From RGIG1918 sp045536045 (lineage in GTDB: Bacteria; Cyanobacteriota; Vampirovibrionia; Gastranaerophilales; Gastranaerophilaceae), in contig JAZSMU010000064.1 in NCBI GenBank assembly GCA_045536045.1, forward strand, positions 1-28,007: DNA of 28,007 bases. The letters run 5' to 3'. The position numbers were made by a program, and so were the translations under genes. Within the stretch, counting starts at the first letter, position 1. Every line of letters starts with the position of its first letter. Below the pieces are notes generated by a model. That model was not told the origin of the DNA. It ran no database searches and worked only from the letters and a program-made list of their open reading frames with translations. This document shows positions 6,190-14,057 of the stretch, piece by piece.

Positions 6190-8251
6190 TATCAATTGCT
6201 TCAACTCTAATATCTGTAATTAATTCAGAATATGAAATTACAACAACTGTTGGAATATGACGTTCTAACATTTGATAAAGTGGAAGTCTAATTCTTGGAG
6301 AACATAGAATAACTGGCTGTCTACCAATGCTATAATGAGATTTAATTAAAGTATTTGCAGTTGTTTCAATTAAATCTTGAACTTGCATAGGATTCAAAAG
6401 AAACATTGTTCCTAATTCTGTTCTTTGACATGAATCATCTAGTGTTTTTTCCCATTCGCTAGATAATGTAACTGCATATAAAACATTATCTGTGCAGTTC
6501 GCAAGACATATAGGACGACCTAGTGCTGCCCTTAATCTTTCAGATAAAATATCTGGTTCTTTTGAAAATCTTGCATAGTCGCACAATCTTTCAAAAATAA
6601 AGATAATGTCTTTAATTGAAACTTTTTCCCTAATTAAGTTTACAAAGATTTTTCTTAAGTCTGAAGTTGAAATAATGGTAGGAACAAGGTCATTAACCAA
6701 AGTTGGGTCTTGAGATTTAACAAGCTCCATAAGTTTGAGGACATCAGTTTTTGTCATAACTTCGTCAACGTATTTTCTAACACTTTCTTGCAAGTGTGTA
6801 ACAATAACATCAACAGAATCAACTGCAGTAATTTTGTCCTCTTTGTCAATATCACTTGGTTTTAGCCAATATGCTTGTGATTGGTATGTTGGGTCAACAG
6901 CAGAAATAACATCTTCAGGAGTTTGTTTCCCTAAAGCGTCCCACTGTTCTTGAATAACCATTACACGACCTGGATATACAAACCCTGTTGCAACAGGGTT
7001 GCCACGAATTGAAATTAAATATTCATTCTCTTCAATTGCAGAAGAGTCCATAATTCTAATGTTTGGAATAATGTAACCTAATTCATCTGTAACTCTTTGG
7101 CGAAGTGCTGCAATTTTTGCAAGTAATTGCCCATCTTGCTCTGGGTCTGCAATAACTAAAAGTGATGCCCCAACTTGAAGTCCAAGAACATCCACACCAA
7201 GTCTTTCATACATTTTATTAGGGTTAACAAGGTCTTGCATATTTTGTTTAACTGCATCTAATTGTCCTAATTGGTCTTGAACATCTTTATTAACTAAAAG
7301 AGCCAAACCAGCACCACCTAAGACAAGAGTGAACACCACAAATGGCAACCAAGGAAGCCCTGTCCAAGGCGAAGATATTGCAATTAACATTAAAAACGCA
7401 CAGGCAAAGAACAAACTTTGAGGTTTGCTTAAAATTTGAGAAGACAAATCCAAGCCTAAAGAATCGCCTTTTGCTGTTGAACGTGTCATAACGATACCAG
7501 CAGAAATTGCCATAAGCAATGATGGAACTTGAGAAGCCAAACCATCACCAATTGTTAGAATTGTGTATTTAGAAACAGCATCACTAGCTGGCATACCTTG
7601 CATTAAACATCCAACACACAAACCACCAACTATGTTTACGATAACAATGATAATACCAGCAATTGTATCCCCTTTAACGAATTTCATCGCACCATCCATA
7701 GAACCAAACAGAGAGCTTTCTCTTTGCAGGTCTTCTCTTTTGCGAACGGCTTCTTCTGGAGAAATTAAACCAGCATTAAAGTCGGCGTCAATTGTCATTT
7801 GCTTACCTGGCATAGCATCTAGAGCAAAACGGGCTGCAACTTCTGCAATACGTTCTGCACCTTTTGTAATAACCAAAAACTGAACAATGGTAATAATTAA
7901 GAAAATTACACCACCAACAACCATGTTACCACCAGTTACAAACTGCCCAAATGCATGGACGACTTCGCCTGCATCTCCTTTTGCAAGAATAAGACGAGTT
8001 GATGCAATTGACAAAACTAGCCTAAACATTGTTCCAATTAGGATAATAGATGGAAATGAGCTTAATTCAAGAGGTTTTTGAATATATAGGGAAATCATTA
8101 AAAGCACAATTCCAAGAGTTATGTTTAAACTAATTGAAAAGTTAATAACCCAAGTTGGCATTTCAATAAGAAGTATCAAAATAAGGGCTATAACAAAGCC
8201 TGCAAGTAAAATTTCGCTTATTGGATTACTAGCACTTCCTGTGTTTGCCAT
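6170..8251 (-). CDS. flhA: Flagellar biosynthesis protein FlhA (type III export gate)
   Basis: This 693-residue protein has the usual FlhA length. The N-terminal half (about 1-330) holds around eight hydrophobic segments. The FHIPEP signature lies at residues 134-157 (RIAEVAARFALDAMPGKQ followed by MTIDAD), and SKYTILTIGDGLASQVPSLL follows around residue 228. The rest is the cytosolic domain whose ring forms the docking platform for export substrates, including NLIREKVSIKDIIFIFERL. FlhA couples proton flow to protein export in the flagellar basal body. SctV homologues of injectisomes share this architecture, but the sequence reads as FlhA and fliN is nearby. No flhB, fliP or other export genes adjoin it. 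A promoter and AGAGG lie upstream. Confidence 0.95.
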   Translation of the reverse strand: MANTGSASNPISEILLAGFVIALILILLIEMPTWVINFSISLNITLGIVLLMISLYIQKPLELSSFPSIILIGTMFRLVLSIASTRLILAKGDAGEVVHAFGQFVTGGNMVVGGVIFLIITIVQFLVITKGAERIAEVAARFALDAMPGKQMTIDADFNAGLISPEEAVRKREDLQRESSLFGSMDGAMKFVKGDTIAGIIIVIVNIVGGLCVGCLMQGMPASDAVSKYTILTIGDGLASQVPSLLMAISAGIVMTRSTAKGDSLGLDLSSQILSKPQSLFFACAFLMLIAISSPWTGLPWLPFVVFTLVLGGAGLALLVNKDVQDQLGQLDAVKQNMQDLVNPNKMYERLGVDVLGLQVGASLLVIADPEQDGQLLAKIAALRQRVTDELGYIIPNIRIMDSSAIEENEYLISIRGNPVATGFVYPGRVMVIQEQWDALGKQTPEDVISAVDPTYQSQAYWLKPSDIDKEDKITAVDSVDVIVTHLQESVRKYVDEVMTKTDVLKLMELVKSQDPTLVNDLVPTIISTSDLRKIFVNLIREKVSIKDIIFIFERLCDYARFSKEPDILSERLRAALGRPICLANCTDNVLYAVTLSSEWEKTLDDSCQRTELGTMFLLNPMQVQDLIETTANTLIKSHYSIGRQPVILCSPRIRLPLYQMLERHIPTVVVISYSELITDIRVEAIDTIGDGY

Positions 8252-8275
8252 CTATTTTAAAACCTCTTGTCTATA

Positions 8276-8303
8276 ATTATACTGATATTTTTATATTTGT
8301 CAT
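8276..8303 (-). promoter_or_regulatory. Promoter of flhA
   Basis: On the minus strand, ATGACA (8303-8298) and TATAAT (8281-8276) are 16 bases apart, giving a start near 8269 and a leader of about 18 bases containing AGAGG. This is a housekeeping-type promoter, not the sigma-28 type. Confidence 0.55.
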
Positions 8304-8342
8304 AATGTAAGTAGTTGAGATATTAGAAATTTCTTGTTTTTC

Positions 8343-8371
8343 TTGCTCATAACTTGTTTATTTGCTAATAT
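8343..8371 (+). promoter_or_regulatory. Promoter of the mannose-1-phosphate guanylyltransferase gene
   Basis: TTGCTC (8343-8348) and TAATAT (8366-8371) are 17 bases apart with TG at the extended -10 position (8363-8364). The predicted start is near 8378, followed by GAGGAAG six bases before the ATG at 8400. Confidence 0.5.
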
Positions 8372-8399
8372 ATAAGAACAGTTAATGAGGAAGTAATTT

Positions 8400-9794
8400 A
8401 TGAGAGGTATTATTTTAGCAGGTGGGTCAGGGTCTAGATTATGGCCATTATCTAGAGAGCTTTATCCAAAACAATTGCTCAAAATTAATTCTGACAAAAG
8501 TCTTTTAGAAGATACATTTTTACGCCTTGCAAACATAATGCCAAATGAAAATATTATCAGTATCACAAACACTAAACATGCTGGTGATGTTCGTATGCAA
8601 TTAAGCTCAATTGCTTCAGATTGCACAATTTTGTCTGAACCTGTTGGAAAAAATACAGCTCCTGCTATTGCAGTTTCTGTTAAATATATTTTAGATAATT
8701 ATGGCGACGACATTGTTCTTGTTGTCCCATCAGACCCACTTATAAAAGATTCTGAAAAATTTAAAGAATCTATTTTAGAAGCAGAAAAATTGGCAGAATT
8801 AGGCTATATTGTTACTTTTGGCGTTAAGCCAACAAGCCCAAATACAGGATATGGCTACATTAAAACTTTACCTATGCAAAATAATATTGGCTTTAATGTA
8901 GACAAATTTAAAGAAAAACCAGATGAAAAAACTGCTAAAGAATATGTTGAAGATGGTAGTTATTTCTGGAATGCTGGAATTTTCATGTTTAAAGCTAGTG
9001 TATTTATGAAAGCTTTAGAAGAACATGCAAGTGAAATTTACAAAATTTTAGGCGAATTTAACTTAAAAGGAAAAGCTGAAATTGATTATATGACATTTGA
9101 CAAAATGCCTTCAATTTCAGTTGATTACGCAGTTATGGAACATGCAAAAAATATTGCTCTAGTTCCATTAAAATCTGATTGGAGCGACCTTGGTTGCTGG
9201 GGTGCAATTTATGAAGTTGATGACAAAGACGAAGACGGAAATGTTAAAATTGGACACACAATAGCACAAGATTGCAAAAATTCTTTATTATACAGCTCAA
9301 CACGCCTTGTTGCTGGTGTTGGAATTGAAGATATGATTATTGTTGAAACTCCAGACGCAATTCTTGCTTGCAGCAAAGATAAAGCACAAGAAGTTAAAAA
9401 AGTTTATGAAAAATTAAAAGAAGTTAAAGACGAAACTCATTTAGTTCATAAAACAGTTTATCGTCCTTGGGGATATTACACAGTTTTAAATCAAGGCGAA
9501 GGCTATTTAACAAAAATGATTTGCGTTAGCAAAAAAGCTCAATTAAGCTTACAATCTCATAACTTTAGAAGCGAACACTGGGTAGTTTTAGAAGGAACTG
9601 CAAGAGTTACTTTAGAAGATAAAACATTTATGCTAAAACCAGGCTCAAGCATTGATATTCCTGTTAAAGCAAAACATTCTCTAGCAAACCCATACAATGA
9701 TGAATTAAAAATTATTGAAGTTCAAAAAGGCGATAAGCTAATTGAAGAAGATATTATTAGATATAAAGATATCTACGGCAGGGTTAAGGCATAA
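8400..9794 (+). CDS. manC: Mannose-1-phosphate guanylyltransferase / mannose-6-phosphate isomerase, bifunctional
   Basis: This 464-residue protein has two domains. Residues 1-340 form a nucleotidyltransferase that makes GDP-mannose from mannose-1-phosphate and GTP; it starts with the signature IILAGGSGSRLWPLSRE and has FWNAGIFMF and SVDYAVMEH segments. Residues 350-464 form a type II isomerase cupin (RPWGYYTVL, then SEHWVVLEGTARV). Fusions of this kind feed polysaccharide, O-antigen or glycan synthesis. The cupin segment usually written QxHxHRxEHW here reads QSHNFRSEHW, so the second of the paired histidines is Phe389. Either the metal site differs or the isomerase half is weak. The ribosome-binding site is GAGGAAG. 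The next gene overlaps the stop by one base (TAATG). Confidence 0.94.
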   Translation: MRGIILAGGSGSRLWPLSRELYPKQLLKINSDKSLLEDTFLRLANIMPNENIISITNTKHAGDVRMQLSSIASDCTILSEPVGKNTAPAIAVSVKYILDNYGDDIVLVVPSDPLIKDSEKFKESILEAEKLAELGYIVTFGVKPTSPNTGYGYIKTLPMQNNIGFNVDKFKEKPDEKTAKEYVEDGSYFWNAGIFMFKASVFMKALEEHASEIYKILGEFNLKGKAEIDYMTFDKMPSISVDYAVMEHAKNIALVPLKSDWSDLGCWGAIYEVDDKDEDGNVKIGHTIAQDCKNSLLYSSTRLVAGVGIEDMIIVETPDAILACSKDKAQEVKKVYEKLKEVKDETHLVHKTVYRPWGYYTVLNQGEGYLTKMICVSKKAQLSLQSHNFRSEHWVVLEGTARVTLEDKTFMLKPGSSIDIPVKAKHSLANPYNDELKIIEVQKGDKLIEEDIIRYKDIYGRVKA

Positions 9795-10363
9795 TGTTTT
9801 TCTTGTTTCCTGAATTATTAAAAAAGGAAAAAAAGCCCAAAAACACCGTTAAAAAAGAAATTATAAATGGCTTTGAAGTAAAATTTCAAAAGCACGCTTT
9901 TTCACGTTCAATTAGAATTTCAATTAAAAATGGCTATGTCTTAACAACATTACCCAAATATTCTAGCTATAAAATGGCTAGAGAATTTGTTTTGTCTAAA
10001 ATGAGTTGGATTGAGGCACATTACAAAGAAAAAAAAGAAAATAATGACAAAGAAATAAGGCATCTTGCTAAAAAAATTCTTCCAAAAAGGCTTGAAGAAT
10101 TGAGCAAAAAGTATGGTTTTAAATATAACAAAGTTCGCTTAACAAATGCTAAAAAACGCTGGGGAAGTTGCTCGTGGCAAAACAACATCAACCTCAATAT
10201 AAATCTAGCAAAATTAGATGAGGAAATTATTGATTATGTAATTTTACATGAACTTTGCCACACCAAAATTAAAAACCACAGCAAAAAATTCTGGGATTTA
10301 GTCCTTGAAAAAATGCCAAATGCGTTTGAAATTAGAAAAAGACTCAAAAAAATTACACCATAA
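9794..10363 (+). CDS. YgjP-like zinc metallopeptidase family protein (DUF45, WLM/SprT-related)
   Basis: This 189-residue protein has the family pattern KRWGSCSWQNNINLNINLA (about residues 121-139), which forms the beta sheet before the active-site helix, then HELCH at 152-156 and a third ligand, His162, in NHSKKFW. This is the zincin HExxH...H arrangement of the YgjP/DUF45 family, thought to be soluble peptidases; the Escherichia member and other relatives are often found near restriction or housekeeping genes and their substrates are unknown. The ATG overlaps the manC stop (TAATG), so the pair is cotranscribed, although no functional link is evident. The N-terminal 80 residues are basic and match the family's barrel domain. 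Confidence 0.87.
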   Translation: MFFLFPELLKKEKKPKNTVKKEIINGFEVKFQKHAFSRSIRISIKNGYVLTTLPKYSSYKMAREFVLSKMSWIEAHYKEKKENNDKEIRHLAKKILPKRLEELSKKYGFKYNKVRLTNAKKRWGSCSWQNNINLNINLAKLDEEIIDYVILHELCHTKIKNHSKKFWDLVLEKMPNAFEIRKRLKKITP

Positions 10364-10406
10364 TTTTAGTGCCTCAGCCCCAAAAAACATACCCAACGCT
10401 CCTTAT

Positions 10407-10637
10407 TTAGAATCTTTTAAATAGTGTGTCTGTTAATTTAAATGTGCCATAAAGAATGCTTATTCCTAAAGCACAAACGCCAATTAGCCCACCCATAGAC
10501 ACTTTGCTATTTTGAGCTTTTGTAAATTCATCACTTGCAACTGCCAAATTTGGTTTAATAGGAACTTCTTTCGCTGCAGACTTAGCGATAGTTTGAACTC
10601 CAGCAGAGTTCACCTTGCGAACACTATTTACCCTCAT
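10407..10637 (-). CDS. Small hypothetical membrane protein
   Basis: The frame can be read from 10673, but the ATG at 10637 is preceded by AAGGTG at six bases and by a good promoter, so I choose a 76-residue product. It begins MRVNSVRKVNSAG, a polar basic N-terminus of the same flavour as the [SA]F[GK] proteins in this window but without the Phe. One hydrophobic segment lies near the C-terminus (about residues 49-68, GGLIGVCALGISILYGTFKL), so it may be tail-anchored in the inner membrane. I do not recognise a family. It is convergent with the metallopeptidase gene and divergent from tRNA-Ser. Confidence 0.6.
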   Translation of the reverse strand: MRVNSVRKVNSAGVQTIAKSAAKEVPIKPNLAVASDEFTKAQNSKVSMGGLIGVCALGISILYGTFKLTDTLFKRF

Positions 10638-10663
10638 AATATACACCTTACAACTACACTTAT

Positions 10664-10691
10664 ATTTTAACAAATTTATTTAGGTTTTCAA
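10664..10691 (-). promoter_or_regulatory. Promoter of the small membrane protein gene
   Basis: On the minus strand, TTGAAA (10691-10686) and TAAAAT (10669-10664) are 16 bases apart, with TG one base before the -10. Confidence 0.55.
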
Positions 10692-10722
10692 GTGGCACAA
10701 AAGAATAATTTTTTCTCTTTGC

Positions 10723-10751
10723 TTGCCTAACATGCATTTTTTTGTTAAACT
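10723..10751 (+). promoter_or_regulatory. Promoter of tRNA-Ser
   Basis: TTGCCT (10723-10728) and TAAACT (10746-10751) are 17 bases apart with an extended TG at 10743-10744; the start is expected near 10758, nine bases before the tRNA. Confidence 0.5.
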
Positions 10752-10766
10752 AAAAATACGCCAAAA

Positions 10767-10855
10767 GGAGAAATGGCCGAGTGGCTGAAGGCGGCACCCT
10801 GCTAAGGTGTTAGGTGGAGTAATCTGCCTCGAGGGTTCGAATCCCTCTTTCTCCG
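10767..10855 (+). tRNA. tRNA-Ser (anticodon GCU)
   Basis: The acceptor stem GGAGAAA pairs with TTTCTCC, with G as discriminator base, the usual serine identity base. The anticodon stem GCACC/GGTGT encloses the loop CTGCTAA, giving anticodon GCU for AGC and AGU codons. A long variable arm follows, as expected for serine, and the T arm is GAGGGTTCGAATCCCTC. The 3' CCA is not encoded. A terminator lies eight bases downstream. Confidence 0.96.
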
Positions 10856-10862
10856 AATTTTA

Positions 10863-10889
10863 AAAAGCCCCACAATTGGGGCTTTTATA
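10863..10889 (+). terminator. Rho-independent terminator after tRNA-Ser
   Basis: AAAAGCCCC (10863-10871), loop ACAATT and GGGGCTTTT (10878-10886) form a perfect 9-bp stem. Only a short T-run follows, and the ribosome-binding site of the next gene starts six bases later, so it could also attenuate read-through into that gene. Confidence 0.8.
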
Positions 10890-10902
10890 TTAAGGAGATT
10901 TT

Positions 10903-11541
10903 ATGAAAGTTTTATTATTTAATGGCTCGCCAAAAGAATCTGGTTGCACATACACAGCACTTAAAGAAATTGCTGACACTTTAAATAAAGAAGGAATTGA
11001 AACCTTAATTTACCACGCAGGAAGAGACGGCGTTTTGCCTTGCAAGGCTTGCAAAGCTTGCATAAAACTTAAAAAATGCGTTATTGATGACAAAGTTAAT
11101 GAATTTGTTAATTTAATGGAAGAATTTGATGGGCTTATTATAGGCTCTCCTGTTCACTATGCAGCAGGTTCTGCTTATGCAACATCTTTTATAGGAAGAG
11201 CTTTTTATAGTGCTTCATTAGCAGGTAAAAAACATATTTTTGCCCACAAGCCAGGAGCAATTATTGCAAGTGCTAGAAGAGCTGGAACAACAGCAACTTT
11301 AGACCATCTTGCAAAATATTTTTCAATTTCCCAAATGCCAATAATTTCTGGAAGATATTGGAATATGGTTCACGGTCAAAATCCAGATGAAGTTAAAAAA
11401 GATTTAGAGGGTATGCAAAATATGAGATACTTAGCAAGAAATTTTGCTTACCACTTAAAATGCAAAGAAGCTGGTCTATTAGCTGGAATTAAAGCTCCGG
11501 TTGATGAAGAAGTTACCTACACAAACTTTATTAGAGAATAA
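10903..11541 (+). CDS. Flavodoxin-fold NAD(P)H-dependent reductase, iron-sulfur flavoprotein type
   Basis: This 212-residue protein starts at ATG 10903, five bases after AAGGAG. It opens with the FMN-phosphate loop of this family, LLFNGSPKESGCTYTAL. The compact cysteine cluster C47-x2-C50-x2-C53-x5-C59 matches the pattern that holds a [4Fe-4S] cluster in archaeal and anaerobe iron-sulfur flavoproteins. GLIIGSPVHYAAGSA supplies the flavin isoalloxazine contacts. It likely moves electrons between FMN, the cluster and a small acceptor, consistent with an anaerobe; the physiological acceptor is unknown. The gene is two bases upstream of the GH3 gene, so they form an operon although their roles are not obviously related. 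Confidence 0.85.
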   Translation: MKVLLFNGSPKESGCTYTALKEIADTLNKEGIETLIYHAGRDGVLPCKACKACIKLKKCVIDDKVNEFVNLMEEFDGLIIGSPVHYAAGSAYATSFIGRAFYSASLAGKKHIFAHKPGAIIASARRAGTTATLDHLAKYFSISQMPIISGRYWNMVHGQNPDEVKKDLEGMQNMRYLARNFAYHLKCKEAGLLAGIKAPVDEEVTYTNFIRE

Positions 11542-11543
11542 AT

Positions 11544-12611
11544 ATGCTTAAAAAACTCACTCAAATTTTGATAATTTCATTAGCGTTTTGCTTTAACCAA
11601 GCTTATGGTGTAACCATTGAAGATATGGTTGGGCAAAAATTAATGGTTGGTTTTCATGGAAATTCTCATTCACGCCAATTTAAAACTGTTTTGAAACAAA
11701 TTGAAAAAGGGCAAGTTGGTGGAGTTATAATTTTTAAGCATAATTTCAAAAATAAAAAAGAGCTTTTAGAAATTACGAACAAAATAAATAACTCAAAAGC
11801 ACCTCATAAGCCTTTTATTGCAGTTGATGAAGAGGGTGGAGTTATTCAAATTTTAAATTCTAAAAATGGTTTTAAAGATTTCATTTCTGCCAAAAAAATT
11901 GTTCTTTTAAATGATAATGTTGCACACACTCAATATTCAAATATAGCAAAAATGCTTAAAGACGCTGGCTTTAATGTTAATTTTTCTCCAACGGTTGATT
12001 TGAATTTGAATAAAGATTCAATAATAAATAAAAAAGAGAGAAGCTTTAGTGCTGACCCAAATGTTGTTAATAAATATGCTGAAATCATTATTGACGAACA
12101 TTTTAGAGAAAAAATTATAACTTCTCTTAAACATTTTCCAGGACACGGAAGTTTAGCCTCAGACACTCACAAAGGTTTTTCAGACGCTTCTAATTCTTGG
12201 AATGTTATTGAGCTTGAGCCATACAAAAAATTAATCAATAAAAACAATTTGCAAACAGTTATGGTTTCTCATGTTTTTATAAATAAAATTGATAGCACTT
12301 ACCCAACTTCAATGTCCGAAAATGCAATTAGCAAGCTTTTAAGAGAAGAAATTGGATTTAATGGTGTTGTTGTTACAGATGATTTGCAAATGGGTGCAAT
12401 TAAAAATAATTATTCTCTAGATGAAGTTATTTTTAAAACATCAAAAGCAAGTGCTGATATTTTGCTTTTTGCAAATTATTTTGAACCTGATATGAAAATC
12501 CCCAAAAAAGCAGTAAAAATAATTAAAAAAGCAATCAAAAATGGCGATTTAACAGTTGAAGAAATTGAAAAATCTTACAATAGAATAATTGAGCTTAAAA
12601 ATAATTTATAA
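11544..12611 (+). CDS. nagZ: Glycoside hydrolase family 3, NagZ-like beta-N-acetylhexosaminidase, exported
   Basis: This 355-residue protein has a signal peptide (about residues 1-22, MLKKLTQILIISLAFCFNQA then YG), so it should act outside the cytoplasm. The single GH3 barrel shows KHFPGHG at 196-202, the NagZ-specific general acid/base pair Asp207-x-His209 in SDTHKG, and the nucleophile Asp279 in VVTDDLQMGAI. The Asp-His dyad separates NagZ-type N-acetylglucosaminidases from beta-glucosidases. The substrate is therefore probably a GlcNAc-containing muropeptide or glycan. E. coli NagZ is cytoplasmic; exported forms as in Bacillus are known. Its ATG lies two bases after the flavodoxin-fold gene. 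No muropeptide recycling genes are adjacent. Confidence 0.9.
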   Translation: MLKKLTQILIISLAFCFNQAYGVTIEDMVGQKLMVGFHGNSHSRQFKTVLKQIEKGQVGGVIIFKHNFKNKKELLEITNKINNSKAPHKPFIAVDEEGGVIQILNSKNGFKDFISAKKIVLLNDNVAHTQYSNIAKMLKDAGFNVNFSPTVDLNLNKDSIINKKERSFSADPNVVNKYAEIIIDEHFREKIITSLKHFPGHGSLASDTHKGFSDASNSWNVIELEPYKKLINKNNLQTVMVSHVFINKIDSTYPTSMSENAISKLLREEIGFNGVVVTDDLQMGAIKNNYSLDEVIFKTSKASADILLFANYFEPDMKIPKKAVKIIKKAIKNGDLTVEEIEKSYNRIIELKNNL

Positions 12612-12614
12612 TTA

Positions 12615-12643
12615 TTGCAAAACAAAAGGCTAAATATTATAAT
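12615..12643 (+). promoter_or_regulatory. Promoter of the PAQR gene, leaderless geometry
   Basis: TTGCAA (12615-12620) and a perfect TATAAT (12638-12643) are 17 bases apart. Six bases separate TATAAT from the ATG at 12650, so the standard start (+1) is the A of the start codon. Confidence 0.7.
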
Positions 12644-12649
12644 TTCCCT

Positions 12650-13309
12650 ATGACAGAAGAAATTATTGAAAAAGATTTGGACAAAAAAGAAGAAAGGCAA
12701 TATTCTCAAGGAGAAGAATTTGCCAATGCCTTTACTCACGCACTTGGTGCATTGTTTGCAATTTATGCAATAGTTATGCTTGCAGTAACTTCAAAAACAC
12801 CGACAGCAACTGCAACAACAGCAATTTATGGTGCAACTTTGTTTCTTCTTTTCCAATTTTCAACTTGCTATCATTCAATGACAAACAAGATTGCCAAAAA
12901 AGTTTTTCAAAAAATTGACCATAGTGCAATTTATTTACTAATTGCAGGAACATACACTCCAATTTTACTTCTTGTTGTTCCACATCCAGCATCAATAATT
13001 TTGCTTGCAATGATTTGGTATTTAGCAATAACAGGAGTTGTGTTCTCTTGTATAACCTTGAAATATAAATATCTTTCTTTAGGTTTATACCTTTTAATGG
13101 GCTGGGTATCTTTATTTTTATTCTATATAATTTGGACAAATTCTAGCCATTTAGCAGTTTACTATCTTTTAGGTGGTGGAGTTTTATATTCTGTAGGTTG
13201 CATTTTCTATCTACTTAAAAAAATTCCATATATGCACGCAGTTTGGCACCTTTTTGTTTTAGGTGGTGCCGTTTGCCATTATTTATCAATTATGGAATTG
13301 TTGAAATAA
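12650..13309 (+). CDS. Hemolysin III / PAQR-family membrane protein
   Basis: This 219-residue integral membrane protein has about seven hydrophobic segments after a charged N-terminus. The conserved metal-site residues of the family are present: AFTHALG near residue 30, STCYHS at 71-76, KIDHSAIYLLIAGTYTP at 88-104, and HAVWHLFVLGGAVCHY near the C-terminus. PAQR proteins bind zinc and the eukaryotic members are receptors or ceramidases. Bacterial YqfA/hemolysin III members are linked to membrane-lipid homeostasis, and the hemolysin name is historical. There is no Shine-Dalgarno; the promoter geometry predicts a leaderless mRNA. Its stop codon directly abuts the stop of the convergent gene at 13310. 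Confidence 0.92.
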   Translation: MTEEIIEKDLDKKEERQYSQGEEFANAFTHALGALFAIYAIVMLAVTSKTPTATATTAIYGATLFLLFQFSTCYHSMTNKIAKKVFQKIDHSAIYLLIAGTYTPILLLVVPHPASIILLAMIWYLAITGVVFSCITLKYKYLSLGLYLLMGWVSLFLFYIIWTNSSHLAVYYLLGGGVLYSVGCIFYLLKKIPYMHAVWHLFVLGGAVCHYLSIMELLK

Positions 13310-13960
13310 TTATTGACACTCAATATCACTAAAGCATCTATCAAAAAGTGGGTATTCTTTTTTGAAATCAATATCAAGATGGGTCATAATTTTATCTAGT
13401 GCATTGTCTTTATAATCTGCAATTCCAGTCCAAGGGTCTAATATTATTGCTTTTGAACCCCAAGTTTTTGGCTCTTGCCAATCTGCATCTTCTTTTTCAT
13501 TCACAAGAACAAAAACATGGTCTTTCATTTCTCTTCTTGGTGTGTCGTCCATTGTTCTGTGAAATTCTCTAACTTCAAGATAAATTCTTTTTGCATCATA
13601 GCCCATAGATTTCAGTTTTTCTTGAAGATAAAGGCTCATTTCGCCACAATTTGCAACTTTATGTTTTTGAACTAATGCCATAATCTCTTCAATTGTGTCT
13701 GCTCCCTCTAACTCATTTCTTAAATTAATTGTTCTAATTAAAAGTTTATTAAGACATCCGTCATAATGGAGCTTTTCTATAAAAGGAATCCTGTCATCAT
13801 TTTGCACTTTTGCTCTTTTCATCATATAAAAAGAAGATGAAGGAACGCCATCAAATTCGGCTTTTGTTTTTCTATTTATATCATCTAAATCTCTCATTTC
13901 TTTTGATTTTGCACCAAAAGATTTTGAATTATAAATATTTGGGGTAAAATATAATTTCAT
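13310..13960 (-). CDS. Putative Cys-His-Asp hydrolase-like protein with N-terminal SFGAK motif
   Basis: I do not recognise a named family for this 216-residue protein. It begins MKLYFTPNIYNSKSFGAKSK, with SFG at residues 14-16, the N-terminal motif shared with two other proteins in this window. The middle and C-terminal part has an ordered set of residues: Cys105 in VANCGEMSLYLQEKL, His148 in KDHVFVLVN, and Asp175 in AIILDPWTG. The order C, then H at a strand start, then DPW is that of papain-fold and transglutaminase-like enzymes, where Cys-His-Asp form the catalytic triad; several bacterial toxins and effectors use it. Catalysis is an inference from residue order alone. The gene stands alone on the minus strand, convergent with the PAQR gene. 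Confidence 0.7.
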   Translation of the reverse strand: MKLYFTPNIYNSKSFGAKSKEMRDLDDINRKTKAEFDGVPSSSFYMMKRAKVQNDDRIPFIEKLHYDGCLNKLLIRTINLRNELEGADTIEEIMALVQKHKVANCGEMSLYLQEKLKSMGYDAKRIYLEVREFHRTMDDTPRREMKDHVFVLVNEKEDADWQEPKTWGSKAIILDPWTGIADYKDNALDKIMTHLDIDFKKEYPLFDRCFSDIECQ

Positions 13961-14057
13961 ATACTTTAAAACCGTCTGAACATAAAAATTTGCACCCGTT
14001 TAAAAGCAAAAAAAATATTTTAGAGGTTTTATAAAATCATTAAATCTGGAGAAAAGT

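Noticed and set aside
10863..10902. Riboswitch upstream of the flavodoxin-fold gene
   Set aside because: The only structure is the simple terminator of tRNA-Ser; there is no room or aptamer-like sequence for a riboswitch.
12650..13309. Hemolysin/toxin function for the PAQR protein
   Set aside because: The hemolysin III name is historical. The conserved His, Asp and Ser residues fit a membrane metal-site protein, and nothing nearby suggests a toxin locus.
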